A DNA stretch of 36,237 nucleotides from Paracoccaceae bacterium (GCA_029265455.1 JAJUJF010000011.1:1-36237), one strand, 5' to 3'. Shown: positions 20,041 to 29,123, numbered from the stretch's first letter. Notes: a model not told the origin generated them from the letters alone. Translations and numbers: made by a program.

Positions 20041-20058
20041 GGGGGGCGCAAGCCCTCC
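20041..20058 (+). terminator. GNRA-capped hairpin after the exported protein gene
   Basis: GGGGGGC (20041-20047) and GCCCTCC (20052-20058) pair around a GCAA tetraloop with one G-U wobble, 14 bases after the stop. No U-tract follows. The rest of 20059-20177 is featureless. Confidence 0.35.
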
Positions 20059-20177
20059 AGCAGCGAGGTCAGGCACTTGGCATACGCCATCCCTCTTCCG
20101 CGTCAGGCGAACGCGGCAGCAGGTATCATGCTTGGCCGGCTGCGACCGGAATCAGTCAGGCCAGTGACGTGCGATCG

Positions 20178-20969
20178 CTAGTCGGCGGAGGCTTCGGCCA
20201 CCTGCGCCGCCGGCTTCTTGCGGCGGGTGCGGGTGCGTTTTGGCGGCGTCTCCCCGTCGGCGGCCTCCTGCTCGGCAGTCGCGGCGGGTTCCTCCTCGCG
20301 GCGCGTGCTTTCTGCGGCGGCCGGGGCAGGCTCCTGCTGCTGCTGGTCGGACGTCCTGGGCTGACGTGCAGCTTCCGGCGTCTCCACGGGTCCCTGATCG
20401 GCAGGCTCCTCGCTGTCGAAGGTGGCAAGACCCGAGGTCTCCGCACGCTCCGGCTGCGTTATCCCTTGCGGCTGCGCGGCCTGCTGTTGCTGTGCCGTCG
20501 TCTGCCGCTGCTGCGAGGTCCGCCTTGGCCGCGAGGGCTGCTGTGGCTGCTGCGTGCCCTGCTGCTGGTCGCCAGCCTCCGCGACCGGCTCCTGCGTCCG
20601 TTCGGCCTCGGCCTCCTCGCGGGGAGCGGCTGCCTCGCGTTCCTCACGAACATCGCGGCCATCACCACGATCGTCCTGGCGACTCTCCTGAGCCTGACGG
20701 CTCTCCTGGGTCTGCCGCTGCGCCTCACCGAGGAGTCGCGTGTAGTGCTCGGCATGCTGGAGGAAGCTCTCGGCGGCCACCCGGTCGCCGGATACCTGTG
20801 CGTCACGAGCGAGAACCAGATACTTGTCGATGATCTGCTGCGGCGTGCCGCGGACCTTGCCATCCGGCCCCGCGCTCTCGAACACGCGGTTGACGATGTT
20901 GCCCATGCCTCGGCGCTGGGGGCTGTTTCCAGACTTGTTCCTGGAACGCTGCTTGTTCGATGGTCTCAT
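20178..20969 (-). CDS. DUF4167 family protein, putative RNA-associated
   Basis: DUF4167 is a small alphaproteobacterial domain of unknown function. It occupies residues 1-85: basic opening MRPSNKQRSRNKSGN, then NIVNRVFESAGPDGKVRGTPQQIIDKY and two helices ending QHAEHYTRLLGEAQR. The remaining 180 residues are low complexity, rich in Gln, Glu, Arg and Ala, with tandem QESRQ units near 88-98 and a basic block KRTRTRRKK near the end. The composition suggests a disordered, nucleic-acid-binding tail. I chose ATG 20969 because the conserved domain begins there; the ribosome site (GGCGGA) is distant and weak. It is separated by 196 bases from prmC and probably has its own promoter. Confidence 0.85.
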   Translation of the reverse strand: MRPSNKQRSRNKSGNSPQRRGMGNIVNRVFESAGPDGKVRGTPQQIIDKYLVLARDAQVSGDRVAAESFLQHAEHYTRLLGEAQRQTQESRQAQESRQDDRGDGRDVREEREAAAPREEAEAERTQEPVAEAGDQQQGTQQPQQPSRPRRTSQQRQTTAQQQQAAQPQGITQPERAETSGLATFDSEEPADQGPVETPEAARQPRTSDQQQQEPAPAAAESTRREEEPAATAEQEAADGETPPKRTRTRRKKPAAQVAEASAD

Positions 20970-21112
20970 ACTATATGATATCCGCCACTTTCTGGCTTGA
21001 TCGCGTGGGGGGAAGGCGCCGGTACGCACGTTCCGCCAAGAAGTCGATCTGTCTGTCGATTCCGGCGAGCATTACAAGCCAAGATGCACTGAGCTCGCCC
21101 GGCGACGATCAG

Positions 21113-21140
21113 CATATAACCTCGAAAAGTGCGAGCACAA
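21113..21140 (-). promoter_or_regulatory. Possible promoter for the DUF4167 gene
   Basis: On the minus strand TTGTGC (21140-21135) and TATATG (21118-21113) are 16 bases apart, in an AT-richer pocket just after the prmC stop. It would give a leader of about 135 bases. Confidence 0.35.
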
Positions 21141-21165
21141 GGGGAAATGGTGGGCAGAAACAGGC

Positions 21166-21993
21166 TCAGATGATTTCGATCACGCGCTTCCGGCCGTCCA
21201 GATCCTCGTGAAACCCCGCAACCGTGAAGCCCTGCTCCTGGAAAATGGCGCCGACGTCCGCGTCCTGCCCGGCGCCGAACTCGAACAGGGCGCGGCCTCC
21301 GGGCGCGAGCACGGATCCGAGGCGGGCCGCAATGCGGTGATAGGCTTCAAGACCCGTGGGACCGGCGGTGAGGGCAGCACGGGGCTCCCAGTCGCGAACC
21401 TCCGGGGACAGGCGCTCCACCTCCGCCGCGGCGATGTAGGGCGGATTGCAGACGACGAGATCGAAATGCCCGGTGATGCCGGCGAACCAGTCGGCACGAA
21501 GGAACCGGGCACGGGCGGCAAGGCCGAGTTCCTGCGCGTTGCCGGCCGCCACGGCGAGGGCCGGGGCCGAGAGATCGGTGCCGATACCCCAGGCGTCCGG
21601 CCATTCGGCGAGGAGTGTGAGAAGGATCACGCCGCTGCCGGTGCCGAGATCCAGGATCGAGGCAGGAGCCGGCCCGGCGAGCGCGGCGCCGATCAGGGTT
21701 TCGGTCTCGGGGCGCGGATCGAGAACGTCGGAAGTGACGGCGAAGGAGCGGTTCCAGAACAGCCGCCTTCCGAGGATCTGCGATACCGGCCGCCGGCGGA
21801 GACGAGACGCGAGCATGGTGTCGAAGGTGTCCGCCGCCGCGGCATCCAGAGCCTCGTGCGCGAGCAGGGTGAGCCGATCGGGCGGGCAGCCGATCGCCTC
21901 GGCCAGCAGGAGCCGGGCATCACGGGGGGCGCTGTCGATACCGCCTGCCCGCAGCCGCACGGTGGCGGCACGCAAGGTCTCGGCGACCGTCAT
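21166..21993 (-). CDS. prmC: Release factor N5-glutamine methyltransferase
   Basis: It methylates the glutamine of the GGQ motif in RF1 and RF2, raising termination efficiency. The SAM-binding motif is [10 protein letters not shown] at residues 114-123, and the catalytic NPPY is at 183-186. An N-terminal helical domain (1-95) provides release-factor contacts. The 275 residues are normal. The start overlaps the prfA stop (ATGA), placing enzyme and substrate in one translationally coupled pair, as in many bacteria. Confidence 0.97.
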   Translation of the reverse strand: MTVAETLRAATVRLRAGGIDSAPRDARLLLAEAIGCPPDRLTLLAHEALDAAAADTFDTMLASRLRRRPVSQILGRRLFWNRSFAVTSDVLDPRPETETLIGAALAGPAPASILDLGTGSGVILLTLLAEWPDAWGIGTDLSAPALAVAAGNAQELGLAARARFLRADWFAGITGHFDLVVCNPPYIAAAEVERLSPEVRDWEPRAALTAGPTGLEAYHRIAARLGSVLAPGGRALFEFGAGQDADVGAIFQEQGFTVAGFHEDLDGRKRVIEII

Positions 21994-23045
21994 GCTTCCA
22001 GTTCCGCGAGGCGCTCGGCCTGATCGGCCTCGATCAGGGCGGCAATCACCTGGTCGAGGTCGCCTGCCATGACCTCATCGAGGCGGTAGAGGGTAAGGCC
22101 GATGCGGTGATCGGTGACGCGGCCCTGCGGAAAGTTGTAGGTCCGGATGCGCTCGGACCGGTCCCCAGAGCCCACCTGGCCCTTGCGGGAGGCCGCGCGC
22201 TCGGAATCGCGCCGGCGGCGTTCCTCGTCGTAGAGGCGGGCGCGCAGCACTTCCATCGCCCGGGCACGGTTCTGGTGCTGGGACTTCTCGGACGAGGTGA
22301 CGACGATCCCGGTGGGGATATGGGTTATGCGCACCGCGGAGTCGGTGGTGTTGACATGCTGGCCGCCGGCGCCGGAGGCACGCATGGTGTCGATGCGGAT
22401 ATCCGAGGGGTCTATCTCGATGTCCACGTCCTCGGCCTCGGGCAGGACCGCGACAGTGGCGGCGGAGGTGTGGATGCGCCCGCCCGATTCCGTCACCGGC
22501 ACGCGCTGGACGCGGTGGACGCCGCTCTCGAACTTGAGCTGGGCGAAGACGCCTTCGCCCTTCACCGAGGCAATGTATTCCTTGAAGCCGCCGATCTCGG
22601 TCGGCGTCTCGTCCACAGTCTCCCAGCGCCAGCCGCGGCGTTCGGCCAGACGCTGGTACATGCGCGCGAGGTCGGCCGCGAAGAGGGCGGCCTCCTCGCC
22701 CCCGGTCCCGGCGCGGATCTCGAGAATGGCGGCGCGATCGTCGGCAGCGTCCTTGGGCAGGAGCGCGATCCTGAGCGCCTGTTCCGCCTCCGGCAGCGCG
22801 GCACGGATGCGGGCGAGTTCCTCCTCGGCAAGCTCGCGCATCTCCGGATCGGCAAGGAGGCGCTCGGCCTCGTCCGCCTCGGTCCGCAGCCGGCGCCACT
22901 CGCCGATGCGCTCGACCACGGGTTTCAGCGCTGCATATTCCCGCGACAGCCGGGCGAGTTCGGCCGCGGAAGGACCCTCCCCGAGCTTCGCCTCGAGGAA
23001 CTGGAACCGATGCTCGATCCCCGCGAGCTTTTCCTCTGGGACCAC
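21990..23045 (-). CDS. prfA: Peptide chain release factor 1
   Basis: RF1 reads UAA and UAG stop codons. The codon-recognition P-x-T is PVT at residues 183-185, distinguishing it from RF2 (SPF). The GGQ peptide-release motif is at 227-229, within [15 protein letters not shown], and is the target of PrmC. An acidic patch GTGGEEAA at 113-120 is also typical. The start appears to be GTG 23045 with AGGAG upstream. The gene lies 21 bases after ispG and is followed by overlapping prmC. Confidence 0.97.
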   Translation of the reverse strand: MVPEEKLAGIEHRFQFLEAKLGEGPSAAELARLSREYAALKPVVERIGEWRRLRTEADEAERLLADPEMRELAEEELARIRAALPEAEQALRIALLPKDAADDRAAILEIRAGTGGEEAALFAADLARMYQRLAERRGWRWETVDETPTEIGGFKEYIASVKGEGVFAQLKFESGVHRVQRVPVTESGGRIHTSAATVAVLPEAEDVDIEIDPSDIRIDTMRASGAGGQHVNTTDSAVRITHIPTGIVVTSSEKSQHQNRARAMEVLRARLYDEERRRRDSERAASRKGQVGSGDRSERIRTYNFPQGRVTDHRIGLTLYRLDEVMAGDLDQVIAALIEADQAERLAELEA

Positions 23046-23066
23046 GGGTGTCGCTGCTCCTTCGGC

Positions 23067-24209
23067 CTATTCCGCGGCCTTGCCGGCGGCTGCTTCCGCG
23101 CTCTGTGCGGCTTCGATCTCGGCGGCGCGTTTCTCGACGAGTTCGACGATGTGGTCGATCATGCGGTCGTTGTCGAGCCGGTGATCCTGCTTTCCGGCGA
23201 GATAGACCATGCCATGTCCGGCCCCGCCGCCGGTGAAGCCGACGTCGGTCATCAGCGCCTCGCCCGGGCCGTTGACGACGCAGCCGATGATCGAGAGCGA
23301 CATCGGCGTCTTCACATGTTCGAGCCGCTTCTCGAGGATCTCCACGGTCCTGATGACATCGAAACCCTGACGGGCGCAGGAGGGGCAGGAGATGATGTTG
23401 ACGCCCCGGTGGCGCAGGCCGAGCGATTTCAGGATCTCGAAACCGACGCGGACCTCCTCGACCGGGTCGGCCGAGAGCGAGATCCGGATCGTGTCGCCGA
23501 TCCCCATCCAGAGCAGGTTGCCAAGCCCGATGGCCGACTTGATCGTGCCCGACATGAGGCCGCCCGCCTCGGTGATGCCGAGATGGATCGGCGCATCGGT
23601 CGCCTCGGCAAGGCCCTGGTAGGCGGCGGCGGCGAGGAAGACGTCGGAGGCCTTCACGCTGATCTTGAACTCGTGGAAATCGTTGTCCTCGAGGATGCGG
23701 ATATGGTGAAGGCCGCTCTCGATCATCGCCTCGGGGCAGGGCTCGCGGTATTTCTCGAGGAGATGTCGCTCCAGCGAGCCCGCGTTGACGCCGATCCGGA
23801 TCGAGCAGCCGTGGTCGCGGGCAGCGCGGATCACCTCGCGCACCCGGTCCTCGGAGCCGATGTTTCCCGGATTGATCCTGAGACAGGCCGCGCCCGCCTC
23901 CGCCGCCTCGATGGCGCGGCGATAGTGGAAATGGATGTCGGCGACGATCGGGACCGGGCTCTCGCGCACGATCTCCCGGAGCGCGCGGGCGGAATCCTCG
24001 TCCGGGACCGAGACGCGGACGATGTCGGCGCCGGCATCGGCACACCGCACGATCTGGTCGATGGTGCCGGGCACATCGGTGGTGACGGTATTCGTCATCG
24101 TCTGGACACTGATCGGGGCACCACCGCCGACGGCGACGGGGCCCACCTGAATCCGGCGCGATTCACGACGGTGGATGGTCCGCCACGGGCGGACGGCGTT
24201 GAGCGACAT
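23067..24209 (-). CDS. ispG: 4-hydroxy-3-methylbut-2-enyl-diphosphate synthase (flavodoxin type)
   Basis: It converts methylerythritol cyclodiphosphate to HMBPP in the MEP isoprenoid pathway, using a [4Fe-4S] cluster. Cluster ligands are Cys275 and Cys278 (SCPSCARQG), Cys310 (GCVVNGPGE) and Glu317. A TIM-barrel N-terminal half includes VQTMTNTVT and [24 protein letters not shown]. From ATG 24209 the protein is 380 residues, the two-domain bacterial length. An open frame continues to 24458, but the upstream part has no similarity to IspG and runs antisense into rodZ's end. It is 76 bases after rodZ, the same neighbour as in E. coli. Confidence 0.96.
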   Translation of the reverse strand: MSLNAVRPWRTIHRRESRRIQVGPVAVGGGAPISVQTMTNTVTTDVPGTIDQIVRCADAGADIVRVSVPDEDSARALREIVRESPVPIVADIHFHYRRAIEAAEAGAACLRINPGNIGSEDRVREVIRAARDHGCSIRIGVNAGSLERHLLEKYREPCPEAMIESGLHHIRILEDNDFHEFKISVKASDVFLAAAAYQGLAEATDAPIHLGITEAGGLMSGTIKSAIGLGNLLWMGIGDTIRISLSADPVEEVRVGFEILKSLGLRHRGVNIISCPSCARQGFDVIRTVEILEKRLEHVKTPMSLSIIGCVVNGPGEALMTDVGFTGGGAGHGMVYLAGKQDHRLDNDRMIDHIVELVEKRAAEIEAAQSAEAAAGKAAE

Positions 24210-24285
24210 GCGGCTATCCCGGTGGTCTCGGATCGCCGGGAACATAAGTGAGCCGCCGGCGGATGTCACCCGCCGCAGGTTAATG

Positions 24286-25482
24286 TTACTGGACGATGGT
24301 GTCCTCGAGCCGTGTCTGGGGCTGCATGGTTTCGGCGATGACGCTGGGGACATCGGAGACGATGTCGAAACGCTCCGCGATGGCCTCGGGATCAAGGGAA
24401 ACGTCACGCGACGCCCGGGTGCCCTGGCCGATCGGACCGCGCAGCGTGTCGCCGACACGCAGATAGACCGAGCCGGAATTTCCCGCCCAGATCATCGGCG
24501 CCTCGGCGGTGTCCGGCACCTCGTAGGCCTCGCCCGATTCGAGGATCCGCTCGAAGATCACCGTGCCGCTCGCGAAATAGATGCGGATCCAGGCCGGCCG
24601 CTCCGCGATGACCGAGACGACGGGACGTGTTTCCTCCGCGACGACCTGCGGTTCGTTCAGCTGCGGCTCCGTTGTCATTTCGCTGACGGCGCTGATCATC
24701 GCGTCGGTGATGTCCGGGAGGCTGCCGGGGATTTCAGGTTCGGACACCGCTGTATCGGCACGGGCGAGGATACCGGTCCGGTCGGGATCGATCGTGGCGA
24801 TCGGGCCGTCGCGCGGAACCAGGATCGGTACTTCGAGCTCCTGCTGCCGATAGAGTTCGGCAAGGGAGGTCGATGCCACCGGAGCCGCGAGATTCGGCAG
24901 GTCCGGCTCGGCCGCGGTCTCCGGCGCCTCGATCGGCTCGACTTCGGCAAGGGCGAGCGGAACTTCCTCGACCGGCGCGAACTGGACGCGCTGGATGTTC
25001 TGGAGAATGGTCCAGCCACCGTAGCAGAGCCCGCCGATCAGTGCGAGCAGGACGAGTATCGAGCCGATGGCCCCCAGCGGTATGTCGGGAAGGGCGAAGC
25101 CGCGCGGTTCGGCGAGGGGAAAGCCTACGCCAATGGTGCCGCCTGTCAGGGTCTCGCCCGGCCGACTGGCCACGAGCGGGCGCATCGGTTGTGAGGGACT
25201 TGCGCCGGCAAAACCGCTCTCGGCGCAGAAACGGGCGAAGACGGCATCGGGATCGAGGCCGAGATAGCGCGCGTAGGAGCGCACGTATCCGGCGACGAAC
25301 CCTGGCTGCGGAAAGGCCGACGCGTCGCAGTTCTCGATCGCTGCGAGGTACTCGGCGCGGATCCTGAGGTCGCGCTGGACATCGAGCAGCGACTTGCCGA
25401 GCGTGGCCCGCTCGCCGCGAAGTTCGTCACCCAGCCGGACCTCGTGCCATTGTGATTGGTGGTTGTTGCGGGACTCGATCAT
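24286..25482 (-). CDS. rodZ: RodZ-like helix-turn-helix membrane protein
   Basis: RodZ links MreB to the elongation machinery and supports rod shape. The N-terminal HTH_25 domain spans about 15-90 ([43 protein letters not shown]). A single membrane segment is at about 137-160 ([20 protein letters not shown]). An acidic, Pro-rich periplasmic linker follows, and a C-terminal DUF4115 beta domain at about 310-375 ([31 protein letters not shown]). ATG 25482 gives a short hydrophilic N-terminus. The 214-bp gap upstream (25483-25696) holds no convincing promoter that I can see. The rodZ-ispG order is conserved with gammaproteobacteria. Confidence 0.9.
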   Translation of the reverse strand: MIESRNNHQSQWHEVRLGDELRGERATLGKSLLDVQRDLRIRAEYLAAIENCDASAFPQPGFVAGYVRSYARYLGLDPDAVFARFCAESGFAGASPSQPMRPLVASRPGETLTGGTIGVGFPLAEPRGFALPDIPLGAIGSILVLLALIGGLCYGGWTILQNIQRVQFAPVEEVPLALAEVEPIEAPETAAEPDLPNLAAPVASTSLAELYRQQELEVPILVPRDGPIATIDPDRTGILARADTAVSEPEIPGSLPDITDAMISAVSEMTTEPQLNEPQVVAEETRPVVSVIAERPAWIRIYFASGTVIFERILESGEAYEVPDTAEAPMIWAGNSGSVYLRVGDTLRGPIGQGTRASRDVSLDPEAIAERFDIVSDVPSVIAETMQPQTRLEDTIVQ

Positions 25483-25696
25483 CTTACTTACTCGAACCCA
25501 TTACGCGTCCCCGGGGAAGTCGGTTTCCTGCCGGCGTTGCCGAATCGCCTTGACTTCGCCGGTTTACCATCTGCGAGCTTATCACAGCCTCAGGTGGACC
25601 GGCAGGGACGGTGCGCGCTTTCGAAACATAGTGGCGCGCCCGTGACAGTCCTACCCCGGACGGGAGCAGCATCCTGACGGAGCAGCACCGGCCGGA

Positions 25697-26206
25697 TCAG
25701 TAGATGTAGCGGATCTGATCGGACCAGAACCGCTCGAGTGCCCGCAGCGAGCGGTTGATGTCGGCAAGCCGCACGTCGCCGAGTGCTTCGCGCTCGTGCA
25801 GACCCTCCGCCTGGCGCCGGAACAGGCCGTCCATGATCGCCCAGATCTTCCGTCCCTTGTCCGTCAGCCGCACCCGCACCGCGCGGCGGTCGACCGTGCA
25901 TTTCTGGTGGTGCATGTAGCCGCAGTCGACGAGCTTCTTCAGATTGTAGGAGACGTTCGAACCCTGGTAGTAGCCCCGGCTCCTCAGTTCTCCCGCCGTT
26001 ACCTCGTGGTCGCCCACGTTGAAGAGGAGCAGCGCCTGTACCGAGTTGATGTCGATGATGCCGAGACGCTCGAACTCGTCCTTGACGACATCGAGCAGCA
26101 GGCGGTGGAGGCGCTCGACCAGGGCGAGGGTCTCGAGGAAGGAGGGCATGAAATCCCCGTCCGCCGCAGCCCCCGGATTCGGTGCAACCTTGGCTTCAGG
26201 ACTCAT
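25697..26206 (-). CDS. MarR-family winged-helix regulator, LdtR-like
   Basis: The 169-residue protein is a MarR-type dimeric DNA-binding regulator. The winged helix spans roughly 60-125: INSVQALLLFNVG, ELRSRGYYQGSNVSYNLKKLVDCGY (recognition helix region) and DRRAVRVRLTDKG (wing). The GYYQGSNVSYNLKKL segment closely resembles LdtR, which controls an L,D-transpeptidase and osmotic tolerance in Liberibacter and rhizobia. ATG 26206 follows CGGAG with a 7-base spacer; the open frame to 26260 lacks one. It is read in the same direction as sdhE, 75 bases downstream of it. An LDT gene is at 14079, but whether it is a target is unknown. Confidence 0.85.
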   Translation of the reverse strand: MSPEAKVAPNPGAAADGDFMPSFLETLALVERLHRLLLDVVKDEFERLGIIDINSVQALLLFNVGDHEVTAGELRSRGYYQGSNVSYNLKKLVDCGYMHHQKCTVDRRAVRVRLTDKGRKIWAIMDGLFRRQAEGLHEREALGDVRLADINRSLRALERFWSDQIRYIY

Positions 26207-26281
26207 GGCAATTCTCCGAGACGCGCGAACGCCCCGACGGTTGCGCATAATCTCAAACAACCGGTTAAGGCGGCAGCCTTA

Positions 26282-26521
26282 TCAGTCGAGCCTGTGAAAG
26301 GCCCGGATTCGCGCCAGAAGCGACTGCCAGCGGAGGGGAGCAGGGCTGGCCCAGGTGAACCAGCCATAGAGGTCGTGATCGTTTTCCGACAACAGGGCGT
26401 CATAGTCGCGGCGTTCTTCCACCGTCAGCGCCGTGAGTTCGGAATCGGCGAAGGCGCCAAGGATGAGGTCCATCTCCTTGGTCCCGCGCCGCCAGCTCCG
26501 CAGCCGGAGCCGTTTCAGCAT
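26282..26521 (-). CDS. sdhE: Succinate dehydrogenase assembly factor 2 (SdhE/YgfY)
   Basis: SdhE promotes covalent FAD attachment to the flavoprotein subunit of succinate dehydrogenase. This 79-residue protein carries the RGxxE motif (R12, G13, E16 in SWRRGTKEMDL) and the acidic helix pattern ELTALTVEERRDYDALLSENDHDLYGWF. The length is typical. ATG 26521 follows GGAGGACGTG, a strong ribosome site. A longer frame extends to 26794 but runs antisense to the aminotransferase gene. The sdh operon is not in the window. Confidence 0.93.
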   Translation of the reverse strand: MLKRLRLRSWRRGTKEMDLILGAFADSELTALTVEERRDYDALLSENDHDLYGWFTWASPAPLRWQSLLARIRAFHRLD

Positions 26522-26633
26522 CACGTCCTCCGGCTCCGTGTTCCCACCTCCACGCTCCACGACCACACGCCCCTTGCTGCCCTCGCGACGTGACCCTATG
26601 ACGGCCGGCATCCTGATGCAAACGAGGCCGCGC

Positions 26634-27836
26634 ATGCCTGTATTCTCCGAGGCCCTTGGGCGGATCAAGGCCTCCCCGACAGTTGCGATCACTGCCGAGG
26701 CCCAGCGGCTCAGGGCAGAGGGGCACGACATCCTGTCCCTCTCGGTGGGCGAGCCCGATTTCGACACGCCCCGGCATATACGCGACGCCGCCAAGGCGGC
26801 GATCGACCGGGGCGAGACACGTTACACCCCGCCTGATGGCCTTCCCGAACTGAAACGCGCCGTCGCCGCCAAGTTCCGGCGCGAGAACGGCCTCGATGTC
26901 GGGCCGGAGCATGTGATCGTCTCGACGGGTGGCAAGCAGGTGCTGTTCAATGCGCTCCTTGCCACGCTCGACCCCGGTGACGAGGTGCTGATCCCGGCGC
27001 CCTACTGGGTGAGCTATCCCGACATCGCGCTCTTCGCAGGCGCGCGGCCGGTGATCATACCGACCAGTGCGAGCGATGGATTCAAGCTGAGGCCGGAGGC
27101 GCTCGCCGAGGCGATCACGCCGCGGACGCGCTGGCTGATCCTGAACTCGCCGGGCAACCCGAGCGGAGCGGGATATTCGGAGACGGAACTGCGGGCGCTC
27201 GCTGATGTGCTCCTCGCGCATCGCCACGTCTGGATACTTGCTGACGACATCTACGAGCACCTTGCCTATGCGCCGTTCCGGTTCGCGACGATTGCCGGCG
27301 TCGAGCCGGAACTCGCCTCTCGCACGCTGACGCTCAACGGCGTGTCGAAAGGCTACGCGATGACCGGCTGGCGTATCGGCTACGGCGCCGCGCCCGAGCC
27401 GCTCGTCCGGGCAATGACCAAGCTCCAGGGCCAGTCGACGACAAGCGCCTGCACGATCAGCCAGTGGGCAGCTGTTGCGGCGCTCGAGGGACCGCAGGAT
27501 CATCTCGTCAGCTTCCGCAATGCCTTCGTGCGGCGGCGCGATCTCGTCGTCGAACGGCTGAATGCGATCCCGGGCATCGTCTGCCCGCGGCCGGAGGGGG
27601 CATTCTATGTCTATCCCGATATCGCCGGGGTGATCGGGCGGCGAACTCCGGAGGGGGTGGAGATCCGGTCTGACGAGGATTTCGTGCGCGCGCTTCTCGC
27701 CGCGAAGGGGGTCGCGGTCGTGCATGGCGCGGCCTTCGGTCTCTCGCCGCATTTCCGCATCAGCTACGCCGCTGCCGATGAGGTATTGGGCGAGGCATGT
27801 GATCGTATTGCGGACTTCTGCTCCACCCTGCGCTGA
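26634..27836 (+). CDS. Class I aminotransferase, aspartate aminotransferase type (subgroup Ib)
   Basis: This PLP enzyme probably interconverts aspartate and 2-oxoglutarate with oxaloacetate and glutamate. The PLP lysine is K239 (GVSKGYAMTGWRIG). Other fixed positions are Asn175 (NSPGNPSG), Asp204 (LADDIYEHL), the Tyr of PAPYWVSY, and the late carboxylate-binding Arg in FRISYA. The 400 residues and the opening SLSVGEPDFDTP fit the alphaproteobacterial AatA group, some of which also use prephenate or aromatic substrates. ATG 26634 has GAGG seven bases upstream; ATG 26616 and 26598 are alternatives. It is divergent from sdhE across 112 bp. Confidence 0.92.
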   Translation: MPVFSEALGRIKASPTVAITAEAQRLRAEGHDILSLSVGEPDFDTPRHIRDAAKAAIDRGETRYTPPDGLPELKRAVAAKFRRENGLDVGPEHVIVSTGGKQVLFNALLATLDPGDEVLIPAPYWVSYPDIALFAGARPVIIPTSASDGFKLRPEALAEAITPRTRWLILNSPGNPSGAGYSETELRALADVLLAHRHVWILADDIYEHLAYAPFRFATIAGVEPELASRTLTLNGVSKGYAMTGWRIGYGAAPEPLVRAMTKLQGQSTTSACTISQWAAVAALEGPQDHLVSFRNAFVRRRDLVVERLNAIPGIVCPRPEGAFYVYPDIAGVIGRRTPEGVEIRSDEDFVRALLAAKGVAVVHGAAFGLSPHFRISYAAADEVLGEACDRIADFCSTLR

Positions 27837-27859
27837 ACGGGATTCAGGACGGCTGCCTC

Positions 27860-27888
27860 TTCACTTACGGCGTTCTTTCGACTATGTT
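27860..27888 (+). promoter_or_regulatory. Possible infC promoter
   Basis: TTCACT (27860-27865) and TATGTT (27883-27888) are 17 bases apart, 4 of 6 matches each to consensus. It would produce a leader of about 140 bases before the infC start. Confidence 0.4.
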
Positions 27889-27892
27889 CTTG

Positions 27893-27950
27893 CCTCGCTC
27901 GGGCCGAGGGCCAGGTTATTCTTGCGAAACTGGCCCGGCGATCGTCGCCG
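27893..27950 (+). promoter_or_regulatory. Structured infC 5' leader
   Basis: Three inverted repeats lie close together: CCTCG/CGAGG (27893-27909), GGGCCAG/CTGGCCC (27908-27936, 7-bp stem, 15-base loop) and CGGCGA/TCGCCG (27936-27950). The first two share bases at 27908-27909, and the second and third share base 27936, so they could compete. I recognise no known riboswitch or leader class; control of IF3 synthesis is a guess. Confidence 0.35.
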
Positions 27951-28034
27951 TATCGTCCGCTACTCGACGGCCGGGATCGACGACGTCCGGAACGAGACTT
28001 TGACACCAACTGTAACAGCACAAGGGAAACAGCC

Positions 28035-28580
28035 ATAGCCCGCAGACCACATCGCGCCCCGCCGTCCGTCGATACCGGTCCCCGCGTGAACGAGCGCATA
28101 CGCGCCCCGGAGATCCGCCTGATCGGCCCGAACGGGGAAAATGTCGGAGTAATTTCGCCCCAGCGCGCCATGATGCTGGCCGAGGAGGCGGGACTGGATC
28201 TCGTCGAGATCTCGCCGAACGCTTCCCCGCCCGTCTGCAAGATCATGGACTTCGGCCGGTACAAGTACGAGCAGCAGAAGAAGGAAGCCGAGGCCCGGAA
28301 GAAGCAGAAGACCATCGACGTCAAGGAAGTGAAGTTCCGTCCCAATACGGACAAGCACGACTACGACGTCAAGATGCGGTCGGTCCTGCGCTTCCTCGAG
28401 GAGGGCGACAAGGTCAAGGTGACGCTGCGCTTCCGTGGCCGCGAAATGGCGCATGCGGACATCGGGCGCCAGCTGCTCGAGCGGGTGGCGGCGGATGTGA
28501 ACGACCTCGGCAAGGTCGAGGCGATCCCGAAGCTCGAAGGCCGGCAGATGGTGATGATGATCAACCCGGTGAAGCACTAG
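28035..28580 (+). CDS. infC: Translation initiation factor IF-3, with an AUA start codon
   Basis: IF3 binds the 30S subunit, prevents subunit joining and rejects non-standard start codons. The N-domain opens [22 protein letters not shown] lysine-rich linker helix ([15 protein letters not shown]) leads to the C-domain with KEVKFRP and RFRGREMAH. The first ATG/GTG/TTG in frame is GTG 28086, but 17 upstream codons from ATA 28035 encode [16 protein letters not shown], the family's usual opening, with AAGGGAA about seven bases upstream. IF3 genes are known for rare AUU-type starts that let IF3 repress its own translation. The 181-residue product is the usual size. Confidence 0.93.
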   Translation: MARRPHRAPPSVDTGPRVNERIRAPEIRLIGPNGENVGVISPQRAMMLAEEAGLDLVEISPNASPPVCKIMDFGRYKYEQQKKEAEARKKQKTIDVKEVKFRPNTDKHDYDVKMRSVLRFLEEGDKVKVTLRFRGREMAHADIGRQLLERVAADVNDLGKVEAIPKLEGRQMVMMINPVKH

Positions 28581-28669
28581 GTGGTCAGGCCCACGGCTTC
28601 TGTCGGCCGGTGGATTGCTGCGGACCGGGCGGCCTGATCCAGGCATCGGCCGCCTTCCCGGTCAGAAGG

Positions 28670-28687
28670 GCGGAGGTGTCCCTCCGC
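28670..28687 (+). terminator. Hairpin downstream of infC
   Basis: GCGGAGG (28670-28676) and CCTCCGC (28681-28687) form a 7-bp stem with loop TGTC, followed by TTC only. It is a weaker candidate than the bidirectional element at 28728-28757. Confidence 0.3.
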
Positions 28688-28727
28688 TTCAGCACCGGCC
28701 GCAGGATGCGGCTTCCAGACGCGGATG

Positions 28728-28757
28728 AAAAAAGAACCCCCGGAACCGGGGGTTCTT
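28728..28757 (-). terminator. Intrinsic terminator of trxA, possibly bidirectional
   Basis: AAGAACCCCCGG (28732-28743) and CCGGGGGTTCTT (28746-28757) are perfect complements; the real loop is probably GGAACC. Read leftward, the stem runs into TTCTTTTTT, a strong U-tract ending the trxA transcript. Read rightward it is followed by CATTTCG, so it may also stop infC transcription. Confidence 0.88.
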
Positions 28758-28791
28758 CATTTCGTCAGTCCCGTGCCGCCGTTTCCGGCAG

Positions 28792-29112
28792 TCAGATGGT
28801 TTCGTCGATCCAGCCCTTCAGGGACGCCTTCGGAGCGGCGCCGGTCCGGTTGGAGACGAGCTCGCCGTTCTTGAACATGAAGAGCGCCGGGATGCCGCGT
28901 ACGCCGAACTGGGCCGGCAGGCCGGGGTTCTCGTCGACATTCACCTTGGCGATCTTGATGCGGCCCTCGTATTCGGTGGCCAGTTCCTCGAGCGCCGGGC
29001 CGATCTGGCGGCACGGGCCGCACCATTCCGCCCAGAAATCCACGAGGACCGGTACGTCGGAACCGAGCACCTCGTCCTGAAAAGTCGCATCGGTCACCTT
29101 CACGACGGCCAT
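28792..29112 (-). CDS. trxA: Thioredoxin 1
   Basis: This is a cytoplasmic disulfide reductase of 106 residues. The active site is WCGPC with Cys31 and Cys34, the buried Asp is in VDFWAEW, and the cis-Pro loop is [16 protein letters not shown] 29112 is preferred over the adjacent GTG 29115, with AGGGAG upstream. It lies 41 bases after addA on the same strand, a neighbourhood conserved in Rhodobacterales, and is followed by a strong terminator. A 14-bp palindrome sits between addA and its start. Confidence 0.97.
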   Translation of the reverse strand: MAVVKVTDATFQDEVLGSDVPVLVDFWAEWCGPCRQIGPALEELATEYEGRIKIAKVNVDENPGLPAQFGVRGIPALFMFKNGELVSNRTGAAPKASLKGWIDETI

Positions 29113-29123
29113 CACAATCTCCC

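Noticed and set aside
22107..24251. A 714-codon plus-strand open frame opposite prfA and ispG
   Set aside because: It is antisense to two intact, conserved genes and has His/Arg/Asp-rich composition typical of reversed GC-rich codons, without any domain.
24210..24458. Upstream extension of ispG to 24458
   Set aside because: It overlaps the end of rodZ on the same strand in another frame, is Ser/Pro/Arg-rich, and lacks similarity to IspG.
26259..26266. AACCGGTT palindrome between sdhE and the MarR gene
   Set aside because: Eight bases are too few to call an operator and no second copy is seen near the regulator's start.
28000..28005. Perfect TTGACA just before infC
   Set aside because: A matching -10 would fall at about 28023, where only AGGGAA-like ribosome-site sequence is present, and the start codon is too close.
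28086..28088. GTG as the infC start
   Set aside because: It removes the conserved basic N-terminus and has no ribosome site at the right distance; ATA 28035 fits better.
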